Below, piece by piece: positions 1 through 8,481 of a stretch of DNA of 58,236 nt. A program made the position numbers and the translations under genes. Under the pieces are notes generated by a model. It ran no database searches. It saw only the letters and a program-made list of their open reading frames with translations, and was not told where the DNA came from. The stretch is from Eubacteriales bacterium SKADARSKE-1. GTDB taxonomy: Bacteria > Bacillota > Clostridia > Oscillospirales > Acutalibacteraceae. Position 1 is the first letter of the stretch. Every line of letters starts with the position of its first letter. The stretch is from assembly GCA_030920305.1 (NCBI GenBank), contig JARLUB010000006.1:1-58236 (forward strand), in the 5' to 3' direction.

Positions 1-2
1 TT

Positions 3-240
3 TTAAACACCCCCTACAACTAGTTCAGCAAGTTCAGCAAGTGCGAGTTGCAACTGATTAATATTATAGGAGAGATTGGAAAAGGATCCCCTTCGACGCT
101 AAATTGATCAAAATTTGATATTTCAGAAGATTGGCAAATTGTTGAATTGTTTCCATTAAAACAAGTTATATAATCTGTTCATTTTTCCACTCAGTTCAGT
201 CACAGGCTATATCGCTTAATCCAGTAATTTTTAATACCAT
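3..240 (-). pseudogene. Remnant of a small phage structural protein
   Basis: A ribosome site (GGAGGG, 248-253) precedes an ATG at 240-238. The reading begins MVLKITGLSDIACD and meets an in-frame TGA. The distal codons, ending INQLQLALAELAELVVGGV and a stop at 3-5, lie in a different frame, so the gene carries at least one nonsense and one frameshift change. It would be about 78 residues if restored. The Leu/Ala/Glu-rich tail and the position after a phage-tail-like remnant suggest a small tail-region protein. That assignment is inference; no domain is recognised with certainty. Confidence 0.4.
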
Positions 241-263
241 AAAAAAGCCCTCCTAAAAATAAT

Positions 264-1112
264 TTATACAAGAGTTCCGCCACTGCTTTTGTAATATGCA
301 CTTACAGGGCAAATAACAATTATTACAGAATTACCTATAAACACGTGTGAACCAATAGAAGCAACACCTAAACTTGATTAACCAATTGTACTATTTGCTA
401 AATTAACTAATGAATTTTTATTTCTGTCTATAATAGTAGTGCCTAAATACATTACACTGCTGGAAACATTTACTTTGCTGCTACAAAAATTACATACGTT
501 TTCGAATGTTGAAGTACGCGAATAACAATTTTGAATATTAACATTTGAAGAATAATATGTTTGAATCCAAATATTACTACTGGACTTCGTACTGTGTAGT
601 CAGAGACACCAAACAAATTAATTCTTGCGAAATTTTCTTCAGGCGCAAATCCTTTTATTTTATATGGTTCAGAAGCGGACCAACCTGCGCCGCCATTTAT
701 AGTAATAGCCCCTGGGACAAAAAAGCCCTTTATGAAAACACTTTCGCTATATGTTGCTGTCGCTAAATTAATTGTCACGTCATGCATCAAACATTTTGGT
801 AAAAAGTCGATTGCATGCTAAATCATTCTAAAAGCAGTGCTCAAACTGGTCCCGTTGTTAGTGTAATAACCGTTTGTGCTTACATAATAAGTTAACGTAG
901 GGGTTGTTCTTTCGACACCGTGCAAGTTTGAAAGAGCAGTTGTTGCGCCGGTTCCGCCAGTAGAAATGCTCTGCATGTGATTTTCTAAGCTGGATAATTC
1001 AGTGAATAAAGCCGTCACCGAGTCTATATTCAAACCATCCAATGAAACCCGGTACAAGGCCACTTCATGAATTATTGGGTTAAAACTCTGTATTTGCAAT
1101 ATCTTTAATCAT
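264..1112 (-). pseudogene. Decayed phage tail/beta-helix structural protein
   Basis: Several consecutive readings fit one broken gene. It opens MIKDIANTEF at 1112, shifts frame by an apparent extra T near 1082, and continues NPIIHEVALYRVSLDGLN with the phage-tail-like motif STGGTGATTALSNL. It then meets an amber TAG at 818-820 (probably from CAG), runs on in frame with DVTINLATATYSES and AITINGGAGW, loses a base near 595, and meets an ochre TAA at 378-380. It ends SAYYKSSGGTLV with a stop at 264-266. The motif YYVSTNG..TNNGTSLSTAF followed by TIN-type strands resembles right-handed beta-helix tail proteins. Its first codon overlaps the ruvX stop as ATGA. It cannot make a full protein. Confidence 0.55.
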
Positions 1113-1522
1113 TGTTTTTTTGAGTCTAAATAATTTTGCAAAATTATTGTCGCCGCAACACTATCAATAATTCTTTTTCTTTTTTTGCCTCTCGTATCGG
1201 TAAAATTTAAATAATTGTGTGCTGTTATTGTTGTTCCTCTTTCGTCTATCATAACAACAGTAAGTTTGGTTTTATCTTTTAGCAAGCCTTGAAACTCACG
1301 CGCTTTTTTTGCGCTCTCTCCTTCTGAACCATCCATATTTTTAGGAAGTCCAACCACTATCTCTGAAACATGATTTTCTTCAACTATATTTGCAATTTTA
1401 GTTAAAAGCCTCTCTCTGTTTCTTTCTTCAATTACACAAACAGGTGAAGCAAGTTTTTCGTTAAAGTCTGATATTGCAATTCCTGTTCTGGTTTCGCCTA
1501 AATCAACAGCAAGTATCTTCAT
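1109..1522 (-). CDS. ruvX: Holliday junction resolvase-like YqgF/RuvX
   Basis: This 137-residue protein has the RNase H-like fold signature of the YqgF family: MKILAVDLGETRTGIAISD at the N-terminus with the first catalytic Asp (D7), IVVGLPKNMDGSEG in the middle, and VVMIDERGTT then IDSVAATIIL near the end carrying further acidic residues. The family acts in RNA/DNA processing, with links to pre-16S rRNA maturation and proposed Holliday junction resolution. Length is normal (about 138 residues), so the phage debris touching its stop codon has not truncated it. It lies 52 bases downstream of valS on the same strand and is probably cotranscribed with it. Confidence 0.93.
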   Translation of the reverse strand: MKILAVDLGETRTGIAISDFNEKLASPVCVIEERNRERLLTKIANIVEENHVSEIVVGLPKNMDGSEGESAKKAREFQGLLKDKTKLTVVMIDERGTTITAHNYLNFTDTRGKKRKRIIDSVAATIILQNYLDSKKQ

Positions 1523-1574
1523 AAATGCTCCTTTAAAATTTAAGACACTGAGATTTTCTCAATGTCTTTTATTT

Positions 1575-4205
1575 TTATTTTAAATCTAAAATTGCCGACT
1601 CTAAGCTTTCCATTTTATCTTTTAAAGTTTCATAAATTCTTTTAACATTTTCAACCACATTTGCTGGCGCTTTTGACATAAATCCATCATTAGCTAATTG
1701 TGATTTTGTCTGTTCAACTTGTTTTTTTGCTGCATCTAATTCTTTTTGAAGTCTTATTAATTCTGCCTTTTTGTCTATTAATTCATCCATCGGAATGTAT
1801 ATTGTGGTTTCAGGCAAAACAATCGTCACAGCATCCGGCAAATCAAAACTTTCAGCTATTTCTATCTGCCCGGCATAAGTTAATTTTTCTATAAAAAGCT
1901 TACTGTCTTCAAACACTGGCTCATTATTTGTAGCAATATAAACCTTAGCCTTTTTAGACTGTGGCACATTCATTTGGGCACGACGGTTTCTTATTGCACG
2001 AATAGCTTCCATTATGCTTTCCATTTGAATTTTTTGGCTTTCAAAGCAATAATCTTTATTAAATTCAGGGTAAGCTGAAACCATTATTGAGTTGCCTGCA
2101 TGCGGTAACACTTGCCATATCTTTTCTGTAATAAAAGGCATAAATGGGTGCAATAATTTTAAAGTTTCAGTCATAACATAAACCAACATGCTTCTTGTGT
2201 TTTGAGCTGTGATTTCATCTGTTTTATCATTTTGAAGACGTATTTTAGAAAACTCAATATACCAATCACAAAAGTCATCCCAAATAAAATCATAAAGTTT
2301 TTGCACTGCAACGCCCAGCTCAAACTTTTCAATATTATTTGTCACTTCAAGAATTACTTCGTTAAGTTTAGTTAGTATCCATTTGTCTTCAAACTTTAAC
2401 TGCTTTGGAATTTCATTTTTTACATCAAGTCCATTTAAATTCATTAAAATAAATCTAGCTGCATTCCAAATTTTATTAGCAAAATTTCTACTAGCACTAA
2501 CTCTTTCTTCAGAAAACCGCATATCGTTTCCAGGACTATTTCCCGTAGCTAAAGTAAATCTTAACGCATCAGCACCATACTTTTCTATAATTTCCATTGG
2601 GTCAATTCCGTTACCAAGAGATTTTGACATTTTTCTACCTTGAGCGTCTCTAACTAGACCATGAATAAGTACCGTTTTAAATGGTACCTTTTTTGTATAT
2701 TCAAGTGCCGAAAACATCATTCTTACAACCCAAAAGAAGATAATATCATATCCCGTAACCAAAGTGGCTGTTGGGTAAAAATAATCTAGATCCTCAGTTT
2801 TATCTGGCCAACCAAACACTGAAAACGGCCAAAGCGCAGATGAAAACCAAGTGTCGAGGGTATCTTCATCCTGAACTACATTTTTTGAGCCACATTTATT
2901 GCAAGAAGTAACTTCATTTCTCGAAACTATTACTTCCCCGCAATCTTTGCAATAATAAGCTGGTATTCTATGTCCCCACCAAAGCTGGCGCGAGATACAC
3001 CAATCTTTAATATTTTCTAACCAGTTAAAATAAATCTTGTCAAACCTAGCTGGCACAAACTTTGTATCACCATTTTTAACGGCATCAATTGCAGGTTTGG
3101 CTAAAGGTTCCATTTTTACAAACCACTGCATTGACACTCTAGGTTCTATGGTCTCATGGCATCTATAGCAAGTACCAACATTGTGTTTAATTGGTTCAAC
3201 TTTGCACAAGAGACCTTCTTGTTCTAAGTCGGCAACTATTTGTCGTCTGGCTTCATATCTATCAAGGCCTTTGTATTTATCCGCAAATTCGTTCATCGTG
3301 GCTGATTCATCCATAATGTTTATTACCGGAAGATTATGCCGCAGCCCAACCTCAAAATCATTTGGGTCATGCGCCGGAGTGATTTTAACAACACCTGTAC
3401 CAAAATCCATTTCAACATATTCGTCAGCAATAATTGGGATCTCCCTATTAACTAGCGGCAACATTACCGTTTTACCAACAAGATGATTATACCTCTCATC
3501 ATTTGGGTTTACAGCAACTGCAGTATCGCCCAGCATTGTTTCAGGGCGTGTTGTTGCAAGTTCAACAGAGCCACTGCCATCAGTTAGCGGATATTTAATG
3601 TGCCAAAAATTACCTTCTTTTTCACTAAAATCCACCTCGGCATCAGAAACAGAAGTTTTACATTTAGGGCACCAATTTATAATTCTCTCACCTCTATAAA
3701 TTAGGCCTTTTTCATAAAGCATTACAAAAACCTCATTAACTGCTTTCGAACAGCCTTCATCCATAGTAAAGCGTTCTCTGCTCCAGTCACAAGAGGCACC
3801 TAGCTTTTTAATTTGCTCAATAATGGTATTGCCATACTTCTCCTTCCACAAAAAAGCCCGCTCTAAAAATTTCTCACGACCCAAGTCTTCCTTTGTAAGC
3901 CCTTCGCTTTTCATAGCTTCAACTATTTTAGCTTCTGTAGCTATTGCAGCATGGTCGGTACCAGGAACCCACACAGCATTATAACCTTTCATTCTTTTAA
4001 AACGAATAAGTATATCTTGCAGTGTATCATCAAGTGCATGGCCCATATGAAGTTTTCCTGTTATATTTGGTGGTGGAATAACTATAGTATATGGCTTTTT
4101 TGTAGGATCAACCTTAGCCTCAAAGTAGCCTTTATTCTGCCAAAAATCATATATTTTATCTTCAACTAAACTTGGCTCATATATTTTATTTAAATCTTTA
4201 CTCAT
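1575..4205 (-). CDS. valS: Valine--tRNA ligase
   Basis: This 876-residue class Ia aminoacyl-tRNA synthetase charges tRNA-Val in the cytoplasm. The HIGH motif appears as [15 protein letters not shown] near residue 45-60 and the KMSKS motif as [14 protein letters not shown] near residue 530. Cys pairs (CPKC; CYRCH; CKDC with CNKC) indicate zinc-ribbon inserts in the editing/connective regions. The C-terminus is a charged coiled coil ([21 protein letters not shown]), as expected for the ValRS tRNA-binding arm. Length matches the family. No T-box leader is visible in the short upstream gap. An AT-rich stretch and the terminator of the preceding operon lie between it and the glycosyltransferase at 4363. 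Confidence 0.98.
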   Translation of the reverse strand: MSKDLNKIYEPSLVEDKIYDFWQNKGYFEAKVDPTKKPYTIVIPPPNITGKLHMGHALDDTLQDILIRFKRMKGYNAVWVPGTDHAAIATEAKIVEAMKSEGLTKEDLGREKFLERAFLWKEKYGNTIIEQIKKLGASCDWSRERFTMDEGCSKAVNEVFVMLYEKGLIYRGERIINWCPKCKTSVSDAEVDFSEKEGNFWHIKYPLTDGSGSVELATTRPETMLGDTAVAVNPNDERYNHLVGKTVMLPLVNREIPIIADEYVEMDFGTGVVKITPAHDPNDFEVGLRHNLPVINIMDESATMNEFADKYKGLDRYEARRQIVADLEQEGLLCKVEPIKHNVGTCYRCHETIEPRVSMQWFVKMEPLAKPAIDAVKNGDTKFVPARFDKIYFNWLENIKDWCISRQLWWGHRIPAYYCKDCGEVIVSRNEVTSCNKCGSKNVVQDEDTLDTWFSSALWPFSVFGWPDKTEDLDYFYPTATLVTGYDIIFFWVVRMMFSALEYTKKVPFKTVLIHGLVRDAQGRKMSKSLGNGIDPMEIIEKYGADALRFTLATGNSPGNDMRFSEERVSASRNFANKIWNAARFILMNLNGLDVKNEIPKQLKFEDKWILTKLNEVILEVTNNIEKFELGVAVQKLYDFIWDDFCDWYIEFSKIRLQNDKTDEITAQNTRSMLVYVMTETLKLLHPFMPFITEKIWQVLPHAGNSIMVSAYPEFNKDYCFESQKIQMESIMEAIRAIRNRRAQMNVPQSKKAKVYIATNNEPVFEDSKLFIEKLTYAGQIEIAESFDLPDAVTIVLPETTIYIPMDELIDKKAELIRLQKELDAAKKQVEQTKSQLANDGFMSKAPANVVENVKRIYETLKDKMESLESAILDLK

Positions 4206-4303
4206 TTTTATTTCCCCTAAATTTCTAAATTGATCATTTAAATTATCTCATTTACACATCATAAAGTCAATAAATCGAAAATAACCATTAGCTAATTTAT
4301 TTT

Positions 4304-4344
4304 AAAAAAATAGAGCCTATACTTAAAATAAGTTTTAGGCTCTA
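4304..4344 (-). terminator. Intrinsic terminator of the twelve-gene glycosylation operon
   Basis: Read on the minus strand, TAGAGCCTAAAACTT and its complement AAGTATAGGCTCTA form a long hairpin (4311-4344) followed by a run of seven T (4304-4310). It starts 19 bases after the stop codon of the last operon gene. Confidence 0.85.
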
Positions 4345-4362
4345 CAAAATTAGATTATTTCA

Positions 4363-5292
4363 TTAAAAATTTAAACGTTTTTCTTCAACCACAAGCGGCC
4401 TTTTCATTATCCTGGTATTAATATTCATAATATATTCACCCAAAAGTCCTATGAAGAAAAGCTGCACCGAACCAAATAAGAATACACCAATTAGAATTGG
4501 AGCTGTTCCTGCTGAAAAGTTATCCCAAAATAGCAACTTTAAAATTAAGTATATAAATGCCACCAAAAGGCTCAATACAGAAAAGATTGACCCTGCAATT
4601 GTTGCTACTCTTAAGCCAACTTTTGTATATGAAGTAAAGCTGAGCATTGCAGCATCATAAAGGCTATACCAATTATTGCTGGTTTTGCCTGCTCTTCTTT
4701 TTTCTTGATCATAGTAAACATCTTTTCGTTTAGGCCCGAGTTCTGCTACAATTCCTCTCAAAAATGGTGTAGGATCATCCAATGACCGCAGTGTTTCAAT
4801 AAAATTTCTATCATAAAGGCCAAAGCCAGTAAAATGTTCTATCTGTTCAACGTCGCTCATTTTTTTAATAGCTCTATAATAACAGGATCTTAAAAAATAC
4901 ATAATTTTATTTTCTTTGCTAGATTTTTTTATTCCGCAAACAATCTTATATCCATTTTCCCATTCTTCTATAAATTTAGGAATCATATCGACTGGATCTT
5001 GGAAATCCGCGCACATTGAAATTGCACAGTCTCCTGTAGTTTGAAGTAATCCATAATAAGGCGAATTAAACTGACCAAAATTTTTAGCGTTGAATATAGC
5101 CTTTATTTTTTTATTGTTTTCACAAAGCTTTTCTAATTTTTCTTGAGTTTTATCGTTTGAACAATTGTCAATAAATAAAATCTCATAGTCATATTTCTCT
5201 AACTTTTCAAATTGTTCTATTACAGCAGCACTAAGTGGTTCTACATTTTCTTCTTCGTTGTAGCAGGGCACTAATATACTAATTTTTTTCAC
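4363..5292 (-). CDS. GtrB/DPM1-type polyprenyl-phosphate glycosyltransferase
   Basis: A 309-residue family 2 glycosyltransferase. The N-terminal GT-A domain has ISILVPCYNEEEN, the nucleotide-binding region FIDNCSNDKTQ, and the catalytic acidic motif CADFQDPVDMI near residue 95-105. Two transmembrane segments follow (about residues 225-250 and 260-285), ending in the typical LGEYIMNINTRIMKRP tail. This is the GtrB/ArnC/DPM1 layout, which loads a sugar from a nucleotide donor onto undecaprenyl phosphate at the inner membrane face. It uses a GTG start with an AAGGGG ribosome site and overlaps the HAD gene by 14 bases. As last gene of the operon with a GtrA and a polytopic transferase, it is likely the step that places the operon's sugar on the lipid carrier (inference). 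Confidence 0.88.
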   Translation of the reverse strand: MKKISILVPCYNEEENVEPLSAAVIEQFEKLEKYDYEILFIDNCSNDKTQEKLEKLCENNKKIKAIFNAKNFGQFNSPYYGLLQTTGDCAISMCADFQDPVDMIPKFIEEWENGYKIVCGIKKSSKENKIMYFLRSCYYRAIKKMSDVEQIEHFTGFGLYDRNFIETLRSLDDPTPFLRGIVAELGPKRKDVYYDQEKRRAGKTSNNWYSLYDAAMLSFTSYTKVGLRVATIAGSIFSVLSLLVAFIYLILKLLFWDNFSAGTAPILIGVFLFGSVQLFFIGLLGEYIMNINTRIMKRPLVVEEKRLNF

Positions 5293-5956
5293 ATTTTACA
5301 CCCCTTGGCTTTATAAATGAAAGTATATCACTCGGAGATTTGGCAACAAAAGATACTCGTTCGTCTCTAGATAAAGATTTTTTTCCTTGGCCCCATGTAA
5401 CAAAAACGCAATCAACCAAGGCGTTTCTTGCTGTTTCAATATCTGTTAATCCGTCTCCTATGTATACAGTTTCTTCTTTTGAAACATTATGTAATTTAAG
5501 TAATTCATTCACTCCATATGGATCTGGTTTTGAAGGTCTATCATCAGTAAATCCAACCACATTGTCAAATTTTACATCCGAAAATTTTTCACTGCACAAG
5601 TCATCAACCAGCGTCTGCGCTTTATTTGTATTGATCGCAACATGATAACCTTTTCGCTTTAACTTTTTAAGAACATCTTTAATTCCGTCAAATGGTACTG
5701 TATTTGGTTTCTTATCATTTAAATACAGCTCCCGGTATTTATTTTTTAATTTTTCTATATTTTCTGGATTTCTATCATCTTTTTTTAATAAATTTGAAAA
5801 TATAGTGTCTAGATTTCCTCCAACTGCTTTAGAATAATAATCAATCGGGTAAGTCTCAAACCCGTAAAATGAAAGCGCTTTATTAAAGCAAATACCTACA
5901 TCCTTTATCGTGTCTACCAGGGTCCCATCAAAATCAAATATAAACAACTTCTTCAT
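5279..5956 (-). CDS. HAD-family phosphatase (phosphoglycolate phosphatase-like)
   Basis: A HAD hydrolase of about 225 residues with all four motifs: FDFDGTLVDT (nucleophile Asp at the N-terminus), INTNK (motif II), the Lys in SKPDPYG (motif III) and YIGDGLTDIETA (motif IV). The alpha-helical cap fits the phosphoglycolate phosphatase/beta-phosphoglucomutase group. The ATG at 5956 is preferred because GGAGG sits seven bases upstream; a TTG six bases further out is possible. Its 5-prime end overlaps the sugar-phosphate cyclase gene. In this setting it may remove phosphate from a sugar or cyclitol intermediate. The substrate cannot be read from the sequence. Confidence 0.88.
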   Translation of the reverse strand: MKKLFIFDFDGTLVDTIKDVGICFNKALSFYGFETYPIDYYSKAVGGNLDTIFSNLLKKDDRNPENIEKLKNKYRELYLNDKKPNTVPFDGIKDVLKKLKRKGYHVAINTNKAQTLVDDLCSEKFSDVKFDNVVGFTDDRPSKPDPYGVNELLKLHNVSKEETVYIGDGLTDIETARNALVDCVFVTWGQGKKSLSRDERVSFVAKSPSDILSFIKPRGVKCEKN

Positions 5957-7016
5957 TTTCAACCTCCGCTATGCTTAAAATATAAGTTATAGCCTTTTTT
6001 ATCTCCTGCTCAGAAATATCTTTACAAATAGTAAGCCTAAAATCATCATTTAAAAGAAGGGCCGTGATATTTTCGCTAGTTTGTTTTTTGTCTTTTCGAA
6101 TAGCAGAAATTATTGTTTCAATTTTGAACCAGTCTTTGCTTAATTTAAATGGTATAATTTTTTTTACTAAATTTAAAATATTTTCTTGATTATAAATATT
6201 TAGCATTCCTCTAGCGTTTGAAATACTATTTGCAGCCAAAACTCCTAAAGCCACCGCTGTTCCATGTGGAATTATATAATTGCTTGAAACCTCAAAGGCA
6301 TGTCCAAAAGTGTGAGCAAAATTTAAAAGCACCCGTTCACCAAGATCAAATTCCTCCTCTTCTATAAAAGTCTTTTTAAAACTTAAAGACCTTTCAACAA
6401 AGCTCTCAAGCACCTGTTTGTCTCTTTTTAGCAATAGATCCATGTTTTGCTTTAATAATTTTACTCCATCTTCACCCATCATTATACTAAATTTTACAAC
6501 TTCACCCAAGCCACTTTTATAATCTTTTTCAGTTAAAGTGTCAAAGAAATCAGGGCAAATATAAATTCTATCTGGTGGATAAAAAGTTCCAAGCAAATTT
6601 TTAAAATGTTTATAGTTAAGGGAAGTTTTGCCGCCTATGCAACTGTCACATGCTGCCAGCAATGTAGTAGGAATAAATATCCATCCTATGCCTCTATACA
6701 TAATGCTTGTCACAAATCCTGTAAGGTCCTGTGTTATTCCCCCACCGCAAGAAACTAAAACTGTATTTCTTTTTGTATCAAGTTTTGTTAGCTGATCACA
6801 AATTTTTAAAGCCATTTCAATAGTCTTATTTTCTTCAATTGCGTCCAATAAAAAAAGTCTGCTATCTGGCACATTAACAAACAAAGAGCCAAACAAATTA
6901 TAAACATTTTGATCTATTACAAAAAAAGCATTTTCCTTATTTGTTAGGTCATTAAAAAAATCAAATGACTTTTTTATTTCCAGACTATAACCTTTTATTT
7001 TGGATTTTATAATCAT
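5934..7016 (-). CDS. Sugar-phosphate cyclase, 3-dehydroquinate synthase fold
   Basis: A 360-residue member of the dehydroquinate synthase-like cyclase family, which converts seven-carbon sugar phosphates into carbocycles using NAD and a metal. Seen: GGGITQDLTGF (residues 91-101), PTTLLAACDSCIGGKT (116-131), KNLLGTFYPP (139-148), GEVVKF with metal ligand E172, LLNFAHTFGHAFE with H235 and H239, and HGTAVALG with H251. Catalytic positions equivalent to DHQS D146, K152, K197, R264 and N268 appear kept, but GGGITQD replaces the usual GGGVxGD, which argues against ordinary shikimate-pathway DHQS. No other aromatic-pathway gene is nearby. ATGA overlap with the preceding SDR gene and overlap with the HAD gene show tight coupling. 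Product unknown. Confidence 0.85.
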   Translation of the reverse strand: MIIKSKIKGYSLEIKKSFDFFNDLTNKENAFFVIDQNVYNLFGSLFVNVPDSRLFLLDAIEENKTIEMALKICDQLTKLDTKRNTVLVSCGGGITQDLTGFVTSIMYRGIGWIFIPTTLLAACDSCIGGKTSLNYKHFKNLLGTFYPPDRIYICPDFFDTLTEKDYKSGLGEVVKFSIMMGEDGVKLLKQNMDLLLKRDKQVLESFVERSLSFKKTFIEEEEFDLGERVLLNFAHTFGHAFEVSSNYIIPHGTAVALGVLAANSISNARGMLNIYNQENILNLVKKIIPFKLSKDWFKIETIISAIRKDKKQTSENITALLLNDDFRLTICKDISEQEIKKAITYILSIAEVENEEVVYI

Positions 7017-7678
7017 TTAACAGTAAACCCTCCATCGGCGCAAATTTTTTGCCCTGTAATATATGTGTTCTCCTCGGAACCTAAAAAATATATTACATTA
7101 GCTATTTCTTCAGGTTTTGCCATTCTTTTCATTGGTATTTCTCTTGATATTTCTTTGATTTGCTCTTCTGAATTATTCTTTTTTGTTAGTTCAGTTAAAG
7201 TAAATCCCGGGCAAACAGTATTTACAAGTATATTGTAAGGTGCCAGTTCTAAAGCTAGCGTATTTGTTATTCCATGCATAGCATTTTTTGTAGCAGAATA
7301 AATAGATCTTCCTTCTTTTGAAACAACTGCCCAAATAGATGCGATATTTATTATTCTTCCATAATTTCTCTTTTTCATACTCGAAATTAATCCACGCAAC
7401 AATTTTATTGGCGATATCATATTTATTTCTAGCATATTTAAAAACTCTTCATCACTAACATTTTCTAATAAATTTATATCATTTATCCCTGCGTTATTTA
7501 CTATTGTATCAAAACTAAAATCTTTATACCTATTTAAAAAAGCAGAAACCGAAAAAGCTGAACTTAAATCCAGCTCAGCTCTTGTCGGCGCAAATACATT
7601 ATAACCCGATAATAAAAACTTTTCGGCAGTAGCTTTTCCTATTCCTCTGCTAGCACCCGTTATCAATACCGTTCTCAT
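7013..7678 (-). CDS. Short-chain dehydrogenase/reductase
   Basis: A 221-residue classical SDR. The Rossmann motif is TGASRGIGKAT, the structural motif is NNAGI, the catalytic Ser lies in IINIASIWAV, and the catalytic Tyr/Lys pair is YSATKNAMHG. The C-terminal EEIANVIYFLGSEENTYITGQ and DGGFTV follow the FabG pattern. It is likely NADP(H)-dependent and would reduce a ketone or oxidise a hydroxyl on the operon's sugar or cyclitol intermediate (inference). Its start codon overlaps the aldolase stop (TAATG) and its stop overlaps the cyclase start (ATGA), so translation of the three genes is probably coupled. Confidence 0.9.
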   Translation of the reverse strand: MRTVLITGASRGIGKATAEKFLLSGYNVFAPTRAELDLSSAFSVSAFLNRYKDFSFDTIVNNAGINDINLLENVSDEEFLNMLEINMISPIKLLRGLISSMKKRNYGRIINIASIWAVVSKEGRSIYSATKNAMHGITNTLALELAPYNILVNTVCPGFTLTELTKKNNSEEQIKEISREIPMKRMAKPEEIANVIYFLGSEENTYITGQKICADGGFTVK

Positions 7679-8466
7679 TACATTTGTTCCTTTGCTACAA
7701 TTAATCTCTTTGCAAGCATTTCCATCCTAGCTCTATCTTCGTTTGCCATTCTGTCATAAAATTCACATTTATTCTGTAAATATAATACTTCAAATTCCAT
7801 GGCTTTCAATATGCCCGCTCTCAAACGATTTTCATTATCATCGTATTTAAAAACAACTTTTCGGGTTTCAAATTTATCTACAAGGCCTTTCATCTCTTTT
7901 ATAAACGGTATTGCATCGAATGAAATTCCCCCGCCAAAACCTACAATAAGGCCATTATTCTTAGCTCTTGTTGCAAAATCTTTTGCTGCATCAAAAACTT
8001 CATTACCATTTATAATTTCACGGCTAAGGCCCATAGATGCCGACAAATCTACTCTTCCAATAGAAATAGTATTTAAAACGCCTTTACCCTCATTTAAAAT
8101 CTCATCAAAGTTTTCACGGCAAGTTTTCGTCTCAGCATTAATTATCCATTCAATATCATTTATATCTTCGCCATAAACTTTTTTAGCAGCACCAACGAAT
8201 TTTTTCATTGCAAAAGGTGTTTCAATCATTGGAGCCATTATACCACTGGCACCTAAAAGCCTACATTGATCTAAGTCACGAACAGCCTCACAACCACCAA
8301 TTTTAATAAATAACTCCATATCAGCGCGAAATACAATTTCATTTAGTTTAACAAGCTCATCAGTCCTAGAACCTTCAGCCTCAAATTCTGCTTTAATTGC
8401 TAAAACATTATGCTCGTTTTTAAGCTCTTTTAAAATATCAAGCATTTTTCTCTCTATTTTGTTCAT
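7678..8466 (-). CDS. HpcH/HpaI-family aldolase
   Basis: A 262-residue protein of the class II HpcH/HpaI aldolase/citrate lyase family, a TIM barrel that uses a divalent metal and commonly pyruvate as nucleophile. Seen: GIMAPMIETPFAMKKF with the metal-binding Glu, a second acidic ligand in ISIGRVDLSASMG, and VGFGGGISFDAIPF near the C-terminal barrel strands. An extra helical tail (CEFYDRMANEDRARMEML) follows. The ribosome site is AAGGAG before ATG 8466. Placed between a ThDP enzyme and an SDR, it is a second carbon-carbon bond-forming enzyme in the operon. Whether it builds or cleaves, and on which acceptor, cannot be told from sequence. Confidence 0.85.
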   Translation of the reverse strand: MNKIERKMLDILKELKNEHNVLAIKAEFEAEGSRTDELVKLNEIVFRADMELFIKIGGCEAVRDLDQCRLLGASGIMAPMIETPFAMKKFVGAAKKVYGEDINDIEWIINAETKTCRENFDEILNEGKGVLNTISIGRVDLSASMGLSREIINGNEVFDAAKDFATRAKNNGLIVGFGGGISFDAIPFIKEMKGLVDKFETRKVVFKYDDNENRLRAGILKAMEFEVLYLQNKCEFYDRMANEDRARMEMLAKRLIVAKEQM

Positions 8467-8481
8467 ATAAATTTCTCCTTT

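Noticed and set aside
4206-4303. T-box leader for valS
   Set aside because: The gap is too short and shows no T-box consensus or specifier stem.
5934-7016. Annotation as aroB of the shikimate pathway
   Set aside because: The context is entirely sugar biosynthesis and the NAD-loop motif GGGITQD differs from typical AroB.
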